DNA from: Allokutzneria sp. NRRL B-24872
Lineage (GTDB): Bacteria; Actinomycetota; Actinomycetes; Mycobacteriales; Pseudonocardiaceae
Assembly (NCBI RefSeq): GCF_002155965.1
Contig: NZ_MUMH01000023.1
Span: forward strand, 23,359-87,358
DNA length: 64,000 nucleotides
Reading direction: 5' to 3'
Shown: piece after piece, positions 36,304 through 45,103 of the stretch
Layout: each line of letters begins with the position of its first letter
Numbering within the stretch: the stretch's first letter is position 1
The notes under the pieces: model-generated
Told to the model about the DNA's origin: nothing
The model's database searches: none
Seen by the model: only the letters and a program-made list of their open reading frames with translations
Made by a program: the position numbers and the translations under genes

Positions 36304-37254
36304 TCACAGCATCTGGAACGCGTACGAGAACCTGTTGAGGTGCAACAGCATCGCCGAGAGCTGCGCGCCGTCCTGGCGGTACTCGGAGAGGTTCACGTAG
36401 TTCACCTCGAAGGCGAGCGCGGAGGCGATGTCCTCGATGCGCCGGTTCTTGGCGACTTCCCGTTGGTACTCCTCGGTTCCCGCGCGCAGGTCGTGCACGT
36501 GCGAGGAGTTCAGCCACACGTTGTGCAGCCGGACCGAACCGCACGCGCCCGCGTGGCAGTCCTCAATGGACACGGGCACGATCTCGGTGTGCCGCTCCAG
36601 CTCCGCGAGCTCCGCCCGCTCGAAGAGCTCGGCGCACACCAGCGTTTTATCTTTGGTGAGCGGGAAGAGCACGCGGTCCAGGCGCGCCAGCTCGGCCTCG
36701 CCCAACCCCAGCCGGATCACCCGCATGTCGAAGGCGCGTTCCATCCAGTCGTAGGTCTCGGAGTCCGAGAACGGGCCGCACCCACCGACGTAGACGTTGT
36801 CGCGCAGGTGCTTCAGGTCCGCCTCGCCGCCGAAGCGCCCTTCCGGCACGTGCGTGCGGTAGCCCATCGCGTGGAAGAACCCCGCCCCCACCTCGGCTTC
36901 GGCGCGGCGCGGTTCGTCGGGGTGGTTGGAGATCACCACCGTGTCGCGGTCACCGGCGTGGTCGAGCACCACGCCGAGGTTGGCCGTGTAGACCAGTTCG
37001 GGCAGGCCGTTCGGGCAGGGGGTCGGCAGGACCGTCACCAGGGCTTCGGCGGCGACCAGGTGGTAGAGGTCGAAGAACTGGGCGAAGGCCTTGCGCGGCC
37101 GGGGTACGCGCTCCGTCGGCCGCGCCCGGACCACCGGCGCGGAGAACGGGGCGTTCATCAGGAAGGCGGGGCGGGTGAGCTGGCTCGGGTTGGCCGGGAG
37201 CGCCGAGGGCTCCCACGGGTCGAGCGAGGGCTGCTGCGGGACAACGGCGATCAT
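36304..37254 (-). CDS. Pentein-fold (amidinotransferase / DDAH-like) protein lacking the usual catalytic cysteine
   Basis: 316 residues. Pentein hallmarks are FLMNAPFS, ELVYTANLGVVL, RFGGEADLKHL and DCHAGACGSVRLHNVWLNSSHVHDL, giving the acidic and histidine residues of the active site. Arginine-modifying penteins end with a DGGxxC motif carrying the nucleophile. Here the aligned stretch is DGAQLSAML, with Ser300 where Cys is expected. It may be inactive, or a binding or altered enzyme. It is coupled by a 4-base overlap to the phosphatidylserine decarboxylase gene upstream. Confidence 0.6.
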   Translation of the reverse strand: MIAVVPQQPSLDPWEPSALPANPSQLTRPAFLMNAPFSAPVVRARPTERVPRPRKAFAQFFDLYHLVAAEALVTVLPTPCPNGLPELVYTANLGVVLDHAGDRDTVVISNHPDEPRRAEAEVGAGFFHAMGYRTHVPEGRFGGEADLKHLRDNVYVGGCGPFSDSETYDWMERAFDMRVIRLGLGEAELARLDRVLFPLTKDKTLVCAELFERAELAELERHTEIVPVSIEDCHAGACGSVRLHNVWLNSSHVHDLRAGTEEYQREVAKNRRIEDIASALAFEVNYVNLSEYRQDGAQLSAMLLHLNRFSYAFQML

Positions 37255-38000
37255 GCCGCTGTGTCTCCTTCCTGCTCCTGACCGGGCAGGACCACGCGGA
37301 CCAGGGGGTCGACCCCGGCCTGCACGTGGGTCCCGGTCCGTTGCAGCGGCACGAACTCGGCGTGGTCGGACAGCGGGATGACCAGCTCCACCTGGGAGCC
37401 GTAGCGGATCTGGGAGAACCGCCGCCCCTGGAACACGGGCCGGTTCTGGCGCAGGGCGAACGGGGTGATCGCGTCGACGTCGTGGTCGGCGATCTGCAGC
37501 ACGTAGTAGGACTGGCGCAGCGCGGGGACGTCGATCCGGTTCACCACGCGCTGGTTGTGGTGCAGGTATCCGGCGCGGTCGGGATCGATGCGCAACTCCG
37601 TCAACAGGTCCTGCTCCATCGCCAGCATCGGATGGTTGAGGGTGTCGATCGGCTCGACCGTGCGCCAGGACAGCCTTCCGGAATAGGGAATTCTGTTGAC
37701 GTGGACGTCGAAAAAGGTCATGAAGATCCCGATGACCAGGCTGGGCCGGTCGAAATCGGGATCGCGTAACGCGTCCCTGGGCGTGTAGGGCACGCCCTTG
37801 ATCTCCACGACCGGCTCGTCCGCCTTGACCACGCCCTGGTAGAGCAGGATGCCGTCGGCGGGGGCGAAGAACAGGCCGGGGTCACAGGACGCCGCCCTTG
37901 TCGGATCGCGAAAGAAATGATATTGAGACAAATACGACAGCGATTTGTCCTCGAAGGGCCGGACGTCGGATTCGATCCACGACTCCAGGGATTGGGCCAT
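37251..38000 (-). CDS. Phosphatidylserine decarboxylase family protein
   Basis: 249 residues from ATG 38000. FFRDPTRAAS, FFAPADGILL, MTFFDVHVNRIPYSG and the self-processing site RYGSQVELVIP (GS pair where LGST is usual) mark the pyruvoyl-dependent decarboxylase family. Processing before the serine would create the pyruvoyl group. Catalysed reaction in the family: phosphatidylserine to phosphatidylethanolamine; soluble relatives decarboxylate other substrates. The usual pss gene is not adjacent; a pentein-fold gene is its operon partner. Confidence 0.8.
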   Translation of the reverse strand: MAQSLESWIESDVRPFEDKSLSYLSQYHFFRDPTRAASCDPGLFFAPADGILLYQGVVKADEPVVEIKGVPYTPRDALRDPDFDRPSLVIGIFMTFFDVHVNRIPYSGRLSWRTVEPIDTLNHPMLAMEQDLLTELRIDPDRAGYLHHNQRVVNRIDVPALRQSYYVLQIADHDVDAITPFALRQNRPVFQGRRFSQIRYGSQVELVIPLSDHAEFVPLQRTGTHVQAGVDPLVRVVLPGQEQEGDTAA

Positions 38001-38119
38001 CACACGCAGCTTCCGGTTTTCACAGGGATGATCAACGTGGTGCAGGGTGTCACTGCAAGGAATCGTCAAATATGGGCGTGGCAAACGCAAGGAGCCGGGT
38101 TTCCACTAACCCGTTCGAG

Positions 38120-38710
38120 TTAATTCCTGGGAGTCGCGAGCCTGGCCGGCGCGCCCAGGGCGGTGCCCGAGAGAATCGTTCGTTCGGCCGCCTCGGCCGC
38201 CCCGTGCGCTTCCGGCAGCGCCGAAGCGATCACCACGAGGCCGTCGGCCACGGTGAGGAACACCAGCGCCAGCGCCTCGGGATCGGCGGGCGGATCGGGT
38301 GTTTCCCGGAACCGCTCGGCGAGCGCGGCCACCACCGCCCGGTACTTCGCGGTGGCCAGCTGCGCCAGCTCCGCCCCGCGCATCACCGCGATGGTCAGCT
38401 GGAGCTGCCCGAGCAGCACGTCCGAGCGCGCCACCACGCGCGCGATCAACGCCCGGACGCAGTCCCGCAGCGAACTGCCGTCCGGCGAGGTGGTGCGGAT
38501 GGCCTGCACCAGCGACTCCGTCGACCGGGCCAGCACCTCGGCGAAGAGCTCGTCCTTGGTGGCGAAGTGGTAGTGGATCAGCCCGACGGTGACCCCGGCC
38601 TCGGCCGCGACGCGCCGCGTGGTCGCGGCCCGCACGCCGTGCTCCACGAGCACCCGCTGGGCCGCGGCCACGATCTGCTCGCGTCGTCGCGAAGCGTCCA
38701 GCCGACTCAC
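38120..38710 (-). CDS. TetR/AcrR family regulator
   Basis: 196 residues. The DNA-binding domain is RREQIVAAAQRVLVEHGVRAATTRRVAAEAGVTVGLIHYHFATKDELFAEVLA. The C-terminal domain resembles the BetI type (LARSTESLVQAIRTT). Divergent from the desaturase gene with an 86-base gap, so it may control fatty-acid desaturation; that is inferred from position only. Confidence 0.85.
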   Translation of the reverse strand: MSRLDASRRREQIVAAAQRVLVEHGVRAATTRRVAAEAGVTVGLIHYHFATKDELFAEVLARSTESLVQAIRTTSPDGSSLRDCVRALIARVVARSDVLLGQLQLTIAVMRGAELAQLATAKYRAVVAALAERFRETPDPPADPEALALVFLTVADGLVVIASALPEAHGAAEAAERTILSGTALGAPARLATPRN

Positions 38711-38796
38711 GCGGTGACCTTAACGGGAGAACCTCAGTCCTGGTCCGGGGGCCAGCACCAGTGTTCCGGCGGCCGCGACCGGGCAGTGTCCTCGAC

Positions 38797-39732
38797 ATGA
38801 CGACGACCCCGGTCGAGACCTCCTCCGGTCCCAAACCGCTGTTGGAAGGCACACCCGCCGCGCACCTCGCGGTGCGGCTGTTCGTGCTGATCCCACCGAC
38901 GCTGGCCTTCCTGGTCGCCGCGCCGCTGGCGTGGGGCTGGGGCCTCGGTTGGGTGGACGTGGCGCTGTTCGCGGTGTTCTTCGTGCTTGCCGGGCTCGGC
39001 GTCACGATCGGCTACCACCGGCACTTCACCCACGGCTCGTTCAAGGCCAAGCGCGGCCTCAAGATCGCGCTGGCGCTGTGCGGGCACCTCGCGGTGCAGG
39101 GCGAGGTCACCGCGTGGGTGGCCGACCACCGCAGGCACCACGCGTTCTCCGACAAGGAGGGCGACCCGCACTCGCCGTGGGCCTTCGGCACCACGCCCGC
39201 CGCTCTGGCCAAGGGTTTCTGGCACGCGCACATGGGCTGGATGTTCAACAACGAGGTCACCAACGCACAGCGCTTCGCACCAGACCTGTTGGCGGACAAG
39301 GACGTTCAGCGCATCGACAGGATGCTGCCGTACCTCACCGCCGCGAGCTTCGTGCTGCCCGCCGTGCTCGGCGGACTGCTGACCTGGTCGTGGTGGGGCG
39401 CGCTGACCGCGTTCTTCTGGGCGGGCCTGGTGCGGGTGGCGTTCCTGCACCACGTGACCTGGTCGGTGAACTCCATCTGCCACCTGATCGGCGACCGGCC
39501 GTTCAAGTCCAAGGACAAGGCCGCCAACGTGTGGCCGCTGGCGATCTTCTCCTTCGGCGAGTCCTGGCACAACCTGCACCACTCCGACCCGACCTGCGCC
39601 CGGCACGGCGTGCTGCGCGGGCAGATCGACATCTCGGCGCGGGTGATCTGGTTCTTCGAGAAGCTGGGCTGGGCGTGGGACGTGCGCTGGCCGACCGAGC
39701 GCAGGCTGGCCCGACTCCGCACGGACGCGTGA
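38797..39732 (+). CDS. Membrane acyl-CoA/acyl-lipid desaturase (delta-9 type)
   Basis: 311 residues from ATG 38797. The three histidine boxes of the di-iron desaturases are HRHFTH, HRRHHAF and HNLHHS, spaced normally, plus a fourth His in FLHHVTW. Four transmembrane helices flank the boxes. It introduces a double bond into a fatty acyl chain at the membrane. Length and boxes match bacterial stearoyl-CoA desaturase-like enzymes. A TetR regulator is divergently placed. Confidence 0.9.
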   Translation: MTTTPVETSSGPKPLLEGTPAAHLAVRLFVLIPPTLAFLVAAPLAWGWGLGWVDVALFAVFFVLAGLGVTIGYHRHFTHGSFKAKRGLKIALALCGHLAVQGEVTAWVADHRRHHAFSDKEGDPHSPWAFGTTPAALAKGFWHAHMGWMFNNEVTNAQRFAPDLLADKDVQRIDRMLPYLTAASFVLPAVLGGLLTWSWWGALTAFFWAGLVRVAFLHHVTWSVNSICHLIGDRPFKSKDKAANVWPLAIFSFGESWHNLHHSDPTCARHGVLRGQIDISARVIWFFEKLGWAWDVRWPTERRLARLRTDA

Positions 39733-39801
39733 GGCGGGAACACCCGGCGGCGCCCGCGTGTTGGCCCTGAGCAGTCAGGCAAGCCCAGTCAGGGAGGCAG
39801 C

Positions 39802-40773
39802 ATGCGGGCGGTAGTCGTTCGATCCCACGGCGGACCCGAGGTCCTTGTGGCCGAGACGCGGGACCAACTGGAACCGAGTCCCGGAACGGTGCTGGTGGAC
39901 GTGGCCGCCGCCGGGGTGAACTACATCGACACCTACCACCGCACCGGCGCCTACCCGATCCCGCTGCCGTTCACGCTCGGCCTCGAAGGCGCGGGCACCG
40001 TCGCGGCGCTCGGCGAGGGCGTGACGGAGTTCGCGGTGGGCGACAAGGTGGCGTGGGCCTCGGCGATCGGCAGCTACGCCCAGCAGCTCGTCGCCCCCGC
40101 CGCGCAGCTCGTCCCGGTTCCCTCCACTGTGGACCTGGAGACCGCGGCGGGCGCGATGCTCCAGGGCATGACGGCGCACTACCTCACCGCGTCGACCCAT
40201 CCGGTCGCTGAGGGCGACGTGGCGCTCGTGCACGCCGCCGCCGGCGGGATGGGGCTGCTGCTGACGCAGATGGTCAAGGCGCGCGGCGGGCGGGTGATCG
40301 GAACGGTCTCCACGGCGGAGAAGGAGAAGCTGGCCCGCGCCGCCGGTGCCGACGAGGTCATCCGCTACACCGAGGAGGACGTCGCGGAGCGGGTGCGCGC
40401 CCTGACCGACGGGGGCGGCGCGCACGTGGTCTACGACGGCGTCGGCAAGGACACCTTCGACGCGAGCCTGGCCAGTCTTCGCCCGCGCGGCCTGCTCGCC
40501 CTCTACGGCGCGGCCAGCGGCGCGGTGCCGCCCTTCGACGCGCAGCGCCTCAACCAGGCGGGCTCGGTGTTCCTCACCCGACCGTCGCTCGGCCACCACA
40601 CCGCCAGCCGCGAGGAACTGCTGTGGCGGGCGGGCGAGGTGTTCGACGCCATCCAGGCGGGCACGCTCGACATCGCCGTCGGTGGCCGCTACTCACTCGA
40701 CGACGCGCGACGGGCGCACGAGGACCTTCAGGGCCGCAGGACCACCGGCAAGCTGCTGCTCACGACGAGCTGA
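39802..40773 (+). CDS. NADPH:quinone oxidoreductase-like zinc-free MDR family protein
   Basis: 323 residues from ATG 39802, with GGGAGGCAGC just upstream. The MDR fold shows NYIDTYHRTGAYPIPLPFTLGLEGAGTV at the substrate side and the nucleotide motif VHAAAGGMGLLLTQMVKARGGRVIGTVST. No structural zinc cysteines are present, as in QOR-type enzymes. It reduces quinones with NADPH by one electron steps in the cytoplasm. Its 3' end overlaps the convergent ArsR gene by 14 bases. Confidence 0.9.
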   Translation: MRAVVVRSHGGPEVLVAETRDQLEPSPGTVLVDVAAAGVNYIDTYHRTGAYPIPLPFTLGLEGAGTVAALGEGVTEFAVGDKVAWASAIGSYAQQLVAPAAQLVPVPSTVDLETAAGAMLQGMTAHYLTASTHPVAEGDVALVHAAAGGMGLLLTQMVKARGGRVIGTVSTAEKEKLARAAGADEVIRYTEEDVAERVRALTDGGGAHVVYDGVGKDTFDASLASLRPRGLLALYGAASGAVPPFDAQRLNQAGSVFLTRPSLGHHTASREELLWRAGEVFDAIQAGTLDIAVGGRYSLDDARRAHEDLQGRRTTGKLLLTTS

Positions 40774-41740
40774 GCCCGTCGACCCCGGCCCCCAGCAGGG
40801 CATCGGCGGCCGGGGTCCGCTGGTAGAGCACGAAGCGCCCGGTCCGGTTCGAGGTGACCAGCCCGGCCTCGCGCAGCAACGACAACTGCTGCGACACCCC
40901 GCCCGCCGTGATCCCCGTGCGACGCGCCAATTCCGATGTGGACGCCGGGGCGTCCAGTTCCGCGAGGATCTGGGCCCTTGAGAGACCGAGTACCGCCGCG
41001 AGCGCGTCCGGGACCGGGTTGCGCCCGCGCTCCCACAGGGTGGCGATCCCGCGCGGCGGGTAGCGCAGCACCGGCTGCCAGGAGTCGACGATCTTGGAGA
41101 ACACCCTCGGCCAGACGAAGACCGAGGGCACGAGCACCAGACCCCGGCCGTCCAGTTGCAGCTTCGCGGGCGTTTTCCGTTGCACCACAAGGCTGTCACC
41201 GGTCCAGCTGACCGCGGGGTCCAGGTCGACGAAGAGCCGCTGCGCCCCACCTTCGGCCAGCCGCCGGGAGCGGTAGAGCACCTCGCCCTCCAGCAGCGCG
41301 CGAATCCTCGGCCAGTGCGGCAGGAGCGCGGCTTCCCAGTACGCCGCGACCGTTTCGGCCAGCTCCGCCAGGCCCCTGACCGGATCGTCGTACAGCGGGT
41401 GCAACGGTGCGGGGCGGTCAAGGAGGTCGACCCCCGCGCGGACCTCGTCGGCGGGCACCGCGCGCAGGGCTTCGAGCTCGTCGGCGATGTCCGGCACCGG
41501 AGTTGTCGGCGTCGGAGCGAGGAACGCGGGCAGTCGCCGCGAGGGCACGGGTACCAGAGCGTCGAGCACGCGCAGGTCCAGTCCGCGAACCCGCTCCGTG
41601 GCCGAGGAGATCCACGGCAGGTGCAACGCGTGCGCGGCGGGCTCCTTCAGGACGCGGACGCTCGCCACGACCTCCCACAGCGGGGAGAACGCGAAGCGCG
41701 TCCGCGCGAGGTCCTGCGCCGTGAAACCGAGTTCCAGCAC
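40760..41740 (-). CDS. ArsR-type winged-helix regulator with a DUF5937-like N-terminal domain
   Basis: 326 residues. The N-terminal ~230 residues are the actinobacterial effector-like region (FAFSPLWEVVASVRVL and a RLFVDLDPAVSWTGDSLVVQRK beta part). The DNA-binding domain at the C-terminus is LDAPASTSELARRTGITAGGVSQQLSLLREAGLVTSNRTGRFVLYQRT. Start at the minus-strand codon 41740 (MLELGFTAQDL). Such proteins often regulate neighbouring transport or redox genes; the target here is unknown. Confidence 0.8.
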   Translation of the reverse strand: MLELGFTAQDLARTRFAFSPLWEVVASVRVLKEPAAHALHLPWISSATERVRGLDLRVLDALVPVPSRRLPAFLAPTPTTPVPDIADELEALRAVPADEVRAGVDLLDRPAPLHPLYDDPVRGLAELAETVAAYWEAALLPHWPRIRALLEGEVLYRSRRLAEGGAQRLFVDLDPAVSWTGDSLVVQRKTPAKLQLDGRGLVLVPSVFVWPRVFSKIVDSWQPVLRYPPRGIATLWERGRNPVPDALAAVLGLSRAQILAELDAPASTSELARRTGITAGGVSQQLSLLREAGLVTSNRTGRFVLYQRTPAADALLGAGVDGLSSS

Positions 41741-41823
41741 CCCACGAGCCTACGCAGTTCTCGAAGGCACCGAGCCCCAAGTGGAACCGAGTACCACCAG
41801 GACCCCATCGCAGCCCCGAGTCA

Positions 41824-41879
41824 CCCGTTTCGTACTCATAGCGGGAGAAAGAGCACGACCGCTATGAGTACGAAACGGG
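41824..41879 (-). terminator. 21-base-arm hairpin downstream of thioredoxin (copy 2 of a repeated element)
   Basis: Arms 41824-41844 and 41859-41879 are identical in sequence to those at 14527-14586, with a 14-base loop of unrelated sequence. It begins 10 bases after the thioredoxin stop on the minus strand. Confidence 0.75.
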
Positions 41880-41889
41880 CGGACGGGAG

Positions 41890-42261
41890 CTAGGACTGCT
41901 TGGCCTGGTGCTCGGCGACCTGGCGGTGGACCTCGGTCATGTCGACGGCGCGGGCCTGGGCGATCAGCTCCTCCAGGCTCGCCTCCGGCAGCGCGCCGGG
42001 CTGCGCGTAGAGCACGACGCCCTCGCGGAAGACCATCAGCGTCGGGATGGAGGAGATGTTGAACGCGGAGGCGATCTGCACCTGCTCCTCGGTGTTCACC
42101 GAGCCGAACACGATGTCGTCGTGGCGTTCGGAGGCGGCCTCGTAGACGGGGGCGAACATCCGGCACGGCCCGCACCACGACGCCCAGAAGTCGACCAGCA
42201 CCGTGCCTTCGCCGCCGACTACCTGCTCGAAGTTCTCGGTGGTCAGTTCGACAGTTGCCAT
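41890..42261 (-). CDS. Thioredoxin
   Basis: 123 residues from ATG 42261. The active site is WCGPC (Cys30, Cys33) in VDFWASWCGPCRMFAPVYEAAS, with the cis-proline in SSIPTLMVFREG. A ~15-residue C-terminal tail (TEVHRQVAEHQAKQS) extends past the fold. Cytoplasmic disulfide reductant. Divergent from OhrR, a peroxide sensor, by 112 bases, which may reflect joint redox control. Confidence 0.92.
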   Translation of the reverse strand: MATVELTTENFEQVVGGEGTVLVDFWASWCGPCRMFAPVYEAASERHDDIVFGSVNTEEQVQIASAFNISSIPTLMVFREGVVLYAQPGALPEASLEELIAQARAVDMTEVHRQVAEHQAKQS

Positions 42262-42373
42262 GTGTCGGCGCTCCTCGCTCGTCGGTCCCTCTGGGGTAAC
42301 CCCGGCCCCGGGGTTCCTATTCCTCACGTTTAGCTTGCCCGCGATCTCATCGTCGGCGCACTAAACTCGCGCC

Positions 42374-42814
42374 ATGACCGAGCCCTCGCTGCGCCTCGAC
42401 GACCAGGTCTGCTTCGCGCTGTACGCGGCGTCGAGGGCGGTCACCGGTTTCTACCGGCCGCTGCTGGACAAGCTCGGGCTGACCTACCCGCAGTACCTGG
42501 TGATGCTCGCGCTCTGGGAGAACGGCGCGTGCCCGGTGAAGGATCTCGGCGCCGCCCTCCAGCTGGACTACGGCACGCTGTCGCCGCTGCTCAAGCGGTT
42601 GGAGAAGGCCGGGCTCGTGCGCAGGGAGCGCAGGCAGGACGACGAACGCTCGGTGCTGGTGACCGTCACCGACGAGGGCGCGGCGCTGCGCGGGCGGGCA
42701 CTGGAGCTGCCGCCCGCCATCGGTACGGCGATGGGGCTGGAGCTCGCCGAGTTCGACCAGCTGCGCGGGCTGCTGCGGAAGCTGACGACCTCGGTGGCCG
42801 AGCATTCCGGATAA
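42374..42814 (+). CDS. MarR-family organic peroxide sensor, OhrR-like
   Basis: 146 residues from ATG 42374, 6 bases after TAAACT (leaderless). LDDQVCFALYAASRAVTGFYRPLLDKLGLTYPQYLVMLALW is the OhrR N-terminus, with the peroxide-sensing Cys13. The winged helix is VKDLGAALQLDYGTLSPLLKRLEKAGLVRRERRQDDERSVLVTVT. No ohr gene is adjacent, which is unusual for ohrR; the partner may be thioredoxin or lie elsewhere. Confidence 0.85.
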   Translation: MTEPSLRLDDQVCFALYAASRAVTGFYRPLLDKLGLTYPQYLVMLALWENGACPVKDLGAALQLDYGTLSPLLKRLEKAGLVRRERRQDDERSVLVTVTDEGAALRGRALELPPAIGTAMGLELAEFDQLRGLLRKLTTSVAEHSG

Positions 42815-42850
42815 CGCCGATATTCACATTCATGAATCCCGAAGACATTC

Positions 42851-42879
42851 TTGAACAATCGCTTCACAGCCCTTATCGT
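42851..42879 (+). promoter_or_regulatory. Promoter TTGAAC - 17 bases - TATCGT
   Basis: TTGAAC (42851-42856) and TATCGT (42874-42879) are 17 bases apart and lie 50 bases upstream of the secreted polysaccharide lyase-like gene. The surrounding ~100 bases are unusually AT-rich for this window. A GAAAGGACC ribosome site precedes the ATG at 42930. Confidence 0.6.
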
Positions 42880-42929
42880 CCTTTTCGGGCCGCCGCGGCA
42901 AAGACGCTCGTCGACCGAAAGGACCGACC

Positions 42930-43721
42930 ATGTCTCTTGGTTCTCGGCTGCGCGGAACTCTGCTCGCCTTCGCGGTGGTCGCCGGAATGACCGCCGCGAC
43001 ACCGGCCTCCGCCGCACCGGCCCCGTGGAGCGGCGGCTTCAGCGGGTTCCCCTCGACCTCGTGGTCGAACAGCTGGGGCATCGACAACCGCGGCAAGTGG
43101 GGCTTCGGCGACATGAAGTCCTCGGGCAGCACGCTCGACGTCACCTACGGCAGGGGCTCGTCCGCGCCGTCGTGCACCAACTGCCCGACCACCGGGGGCG
43201 GGCAGTTCTACCAGGACCTCAACCGCGTCGGCCGGTCCGACCTTCAGTCCGCGAACACGCTCTACCTGCGCTACCAGGTGCGATTCCCGACGAACTTCGA
43301 CTTCAGCAGGGGCGGCAAGCTGCCGGGTTTCTACGGCGGTGACCCGGGCAGCCAGAGCGGCGGTAGCCACGGCGGCTGGTCGACCAGGTTCATGTGGCGC
43401 GACGGCGGCAGGGGTGAGGTCTACGTCTACACGCCCACCGGCAACGGCTACGGCAAGGACGTGGGCCTCGGCAGCTGGCGCTTCGCCGCGGACGGCCAGA
43501 CGCACACCGTCGAACAGGCCATCACGCGCTCCACCGGGAACGTGACCGTCTGGTACGACGGCCGCCAGGTGCTCTCCACCAACGCGGTCGACGGAATCGG
43601 CAAGATTCCGTTCCGGGGTGTTTTCTTCTCGACGTTCTTCGGCGGTCACGACACCAGCTGGGGACCGAAGTCCACCGTGCACGCCTATTTCTCGAACTTC
43701 ACCGTCTCGACCTCGCGATAG
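42930..43721 (+). CDS. Secreted polysaccharide lyase-like protein (PL14/PL20-like jelly roll)
   Basis: 263 residues. Signal peptide with basic SRLRG, hydrophobic core and cleavage near ASAAP. The mature part has LYLRYQVRFPTNFDFSRGGKLPGFYGGDPG, GGWSTRFMWRDGGRGEVYVYTP and YFSNFTVST at the C-terminus, a beta-jelly-roll pattern seen in alginate and glucuronan lyases. Two cysteines (SCTNC) may pair. Substrate is likely an acidic polysaccharide, but the family assignment is by motif and not certain. Confidence 0.7.
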   Translation: MSLGSRLRGTLLAFAVVAGMTAATPASAAPAPWSGGFSGFPSTSWSNSWGIDNRGKWGFGDMKSSGSTLDVTYGRGSSAPSCTNCPTTGGGQFYQDLNRVGRSDLQSANTLYLRYQVRFPTNFDFSRGGKLPGFYGGDPGSQSGGSHGGWSTRFMWRDGGRGEVYVYTPTGNGYGKDVGLGSWRFAADGQTHTVEQAITRSTGNVTVWYDGRQVLSTNAVDGIGKIPFRGVFFSTFFGGHDTSWGPKSTVHAYFSNFTVSTSR

Positions 43722-43724
43722 GGC

Positions 43725-44309
43725 TCAGCCGAGCCCGTCACGGCGCGCGAGCCATTCTTCGCGCAGCACCCCGAAAACGAGACCGTCGTAGAGCTGACCG
43801 TTCCACGCGCGGGCGTTGCGGAAGCGCGCCTCCTCCGTGAACCCGAGCTTGCGCCCGACCGCGGCCATGCCCGGGTTCCCGGAGTAGGTGGCGAAGTCCA
43901 ACCGGGGCGCGGTGGTGCTGGTGAAGAGGTAGTCGGTCCACAGCCACAGCGCCTCGGTGCCGTAGCCGCCGCCCCAGTAGACCTCGTCGAAGATCACGAT
44001 GCCCATCCGGCGCCAGTCCGTCGGCTCGGATTCCCAGTACCAGCTGACCTCACCGATGAGCCGGTTCGAACCGGTATCGAGTACCGCGAGCGAGGTACGC
44101 GGTGTCGGCAGCTCGTCGGGCAGCAGCCGCGCCCGCTCGGCGAGCAGCCTGGCCTTGATCCCCACCTGTTCCTCGGTGGGCCTGCCCAGGTAGGGCCCGT
44201 TGGTGTCGTGCCACCGCCGGTGCGGTGCGAGCAGACCGGGCAGCACGGCCGCGTCCTCGGGCGCCCAGTCGCGCAGGGTCGCCCGGCCACCGGCGATGCG
44301 CAGGCTCAT
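43725..44309 (-). CDS. GNAT-family acetyltransferase (RimJ/RimL type)
   Basis: 194 residues from ATG 44309. RimJ/L features are RATLRDWAPEDAAVLPGLL, SNRLIGEVSWYW, GIVIFDEVYWGGGYGTEALWLWTDYLF (acetyl-CoA loop in GGGYGTEA) and NPGMAAVGRKLGFTEEARFRNA. Probable N-alpha or small-molecule acetylation. Its ATG overlaps the stop of the upstream methyltransferase by 4 bases, and three bases separate its stop from the convergent lyase gene. Confidence 0.85.
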   Translation of the reverse strand: MSLRIAGGRATLRDWAPEDAAVLPGLLAPHRRWHDTNGPYLGRPTEEQVGIKARLLAERARLLPDELPTPRTSLAVLDTGSNRLIGEVSWYWESEPTDWRRMGIVIFDEVYWGGGYGTEALWLWTDYLFTSTTAPRLDFATYSGNPGMAAVGRKLGFTEEARFRNARAWNGQLYDGLVFGVLREEWLARRDGLG

Positions 44310-45004
44310 GCGGGACGCACCGCCCTCGTCCACAGGTGGTACGGGATCAGATCGTCCCGCCTGCCCTTCATCTCGAAGATCGGCTCGCGCATCGACTCGA
44401 TGAGCAGCCCGGCGTTCTCCATGGCACGGGTGTAGGCGCTCAGCGGGTTGGTCCAGCCGTTGAAGGTCATCACCATTCCCTCGCGCTCGACGGTGTCCTC
44501 GACGCGCCGGCGGGCGAAGTAGGACTCCTCGATCACGAAGCGTCGCCGCCCGCCCGGGCCGGTCTCGAAGTGCCCGGCGTCGTTGAGCGGGTGCGTGGTG
44601 GCGACGCACAACCGGCCGCCGGGCGCGAGGACGCGAGCCGCCTCGGCGACGGAAGAGGCCAGGTCGTCCACGTCCATGATCGTGTTGTAGGCGATGACGA
44701 TGTCGAAGGCGCCGTCGTCGAAGGGCAGTTCACGCGCGTCGCAGACCCGGTAGTCGCCGTCCGGGTCGGCCTCGACGGCGTGATCGATCATGGTTTGCGC
44801 GATGTCGACGCTGGTGACCCGGTGCCCGCGCGCCTTGAGATCTCGGCTGACCCTGCCCTCACCGCATCCGAGGTCCAGCGTCGCGGTGCCGGGTTCACCG
44901 ACGAGGTCGAAGAAGCCGTCGCGGTAGAACCAGTAGGAGTCGAAGTCCGGCCGACGCGCCCAAGCCACCCAGTTTCGGGCCTGCTCCTCCCAGCTCTCCG
45001 CCAT
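44306..45004 (-). CDS. Class I SAM-dependent methyltransferase
   Basis: About 232 residues from ATG 45004 (AAGG 7 bases upstream); ATG 45040 gives a 12-residue longer product. Motif I is TLDLGCGEGRVSRDL, with VTSVDIAQTMIDHA, VCDARELPFDDGAFDIVIAYNTIMDVDDL and ARVLAPGGRLCVATTHPL. The usual substrates of this subfamily are not known. Coupled to the GNAT gene, so the two may modify one molecule. Confidence 0.8.
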   Translation of the reverse strand: MAESWEEQARNWVAWARRPDFDSYWFYRDGFFDLVGEPGTATLDLGCGEGRVSRDLKARGHRVTSVDIAQTMIDHAVEADPDGDYRVCDARELPFDDGAFDIVIAYNTIMDVDDLASSVAEAARVLAPGGRLCVATTHPLNDAGHFETGPGGRRRFVIEESYFARRRVEDTVEREGMVMTFNGWTNPLSAYTRAMENAGLLIESMREPIFEMKGRRDDLIPYHLWTRAVRPA

Positions 45005-45103
45005 CGTGGCCTTGTTGTTCACCGTCGCGTCGTTGACCATGCGCGCGACACTAACCACGCCGTCAGCGCGCGGCATTCGATTTCACCGATCGGGAAATCC
45101 GCC

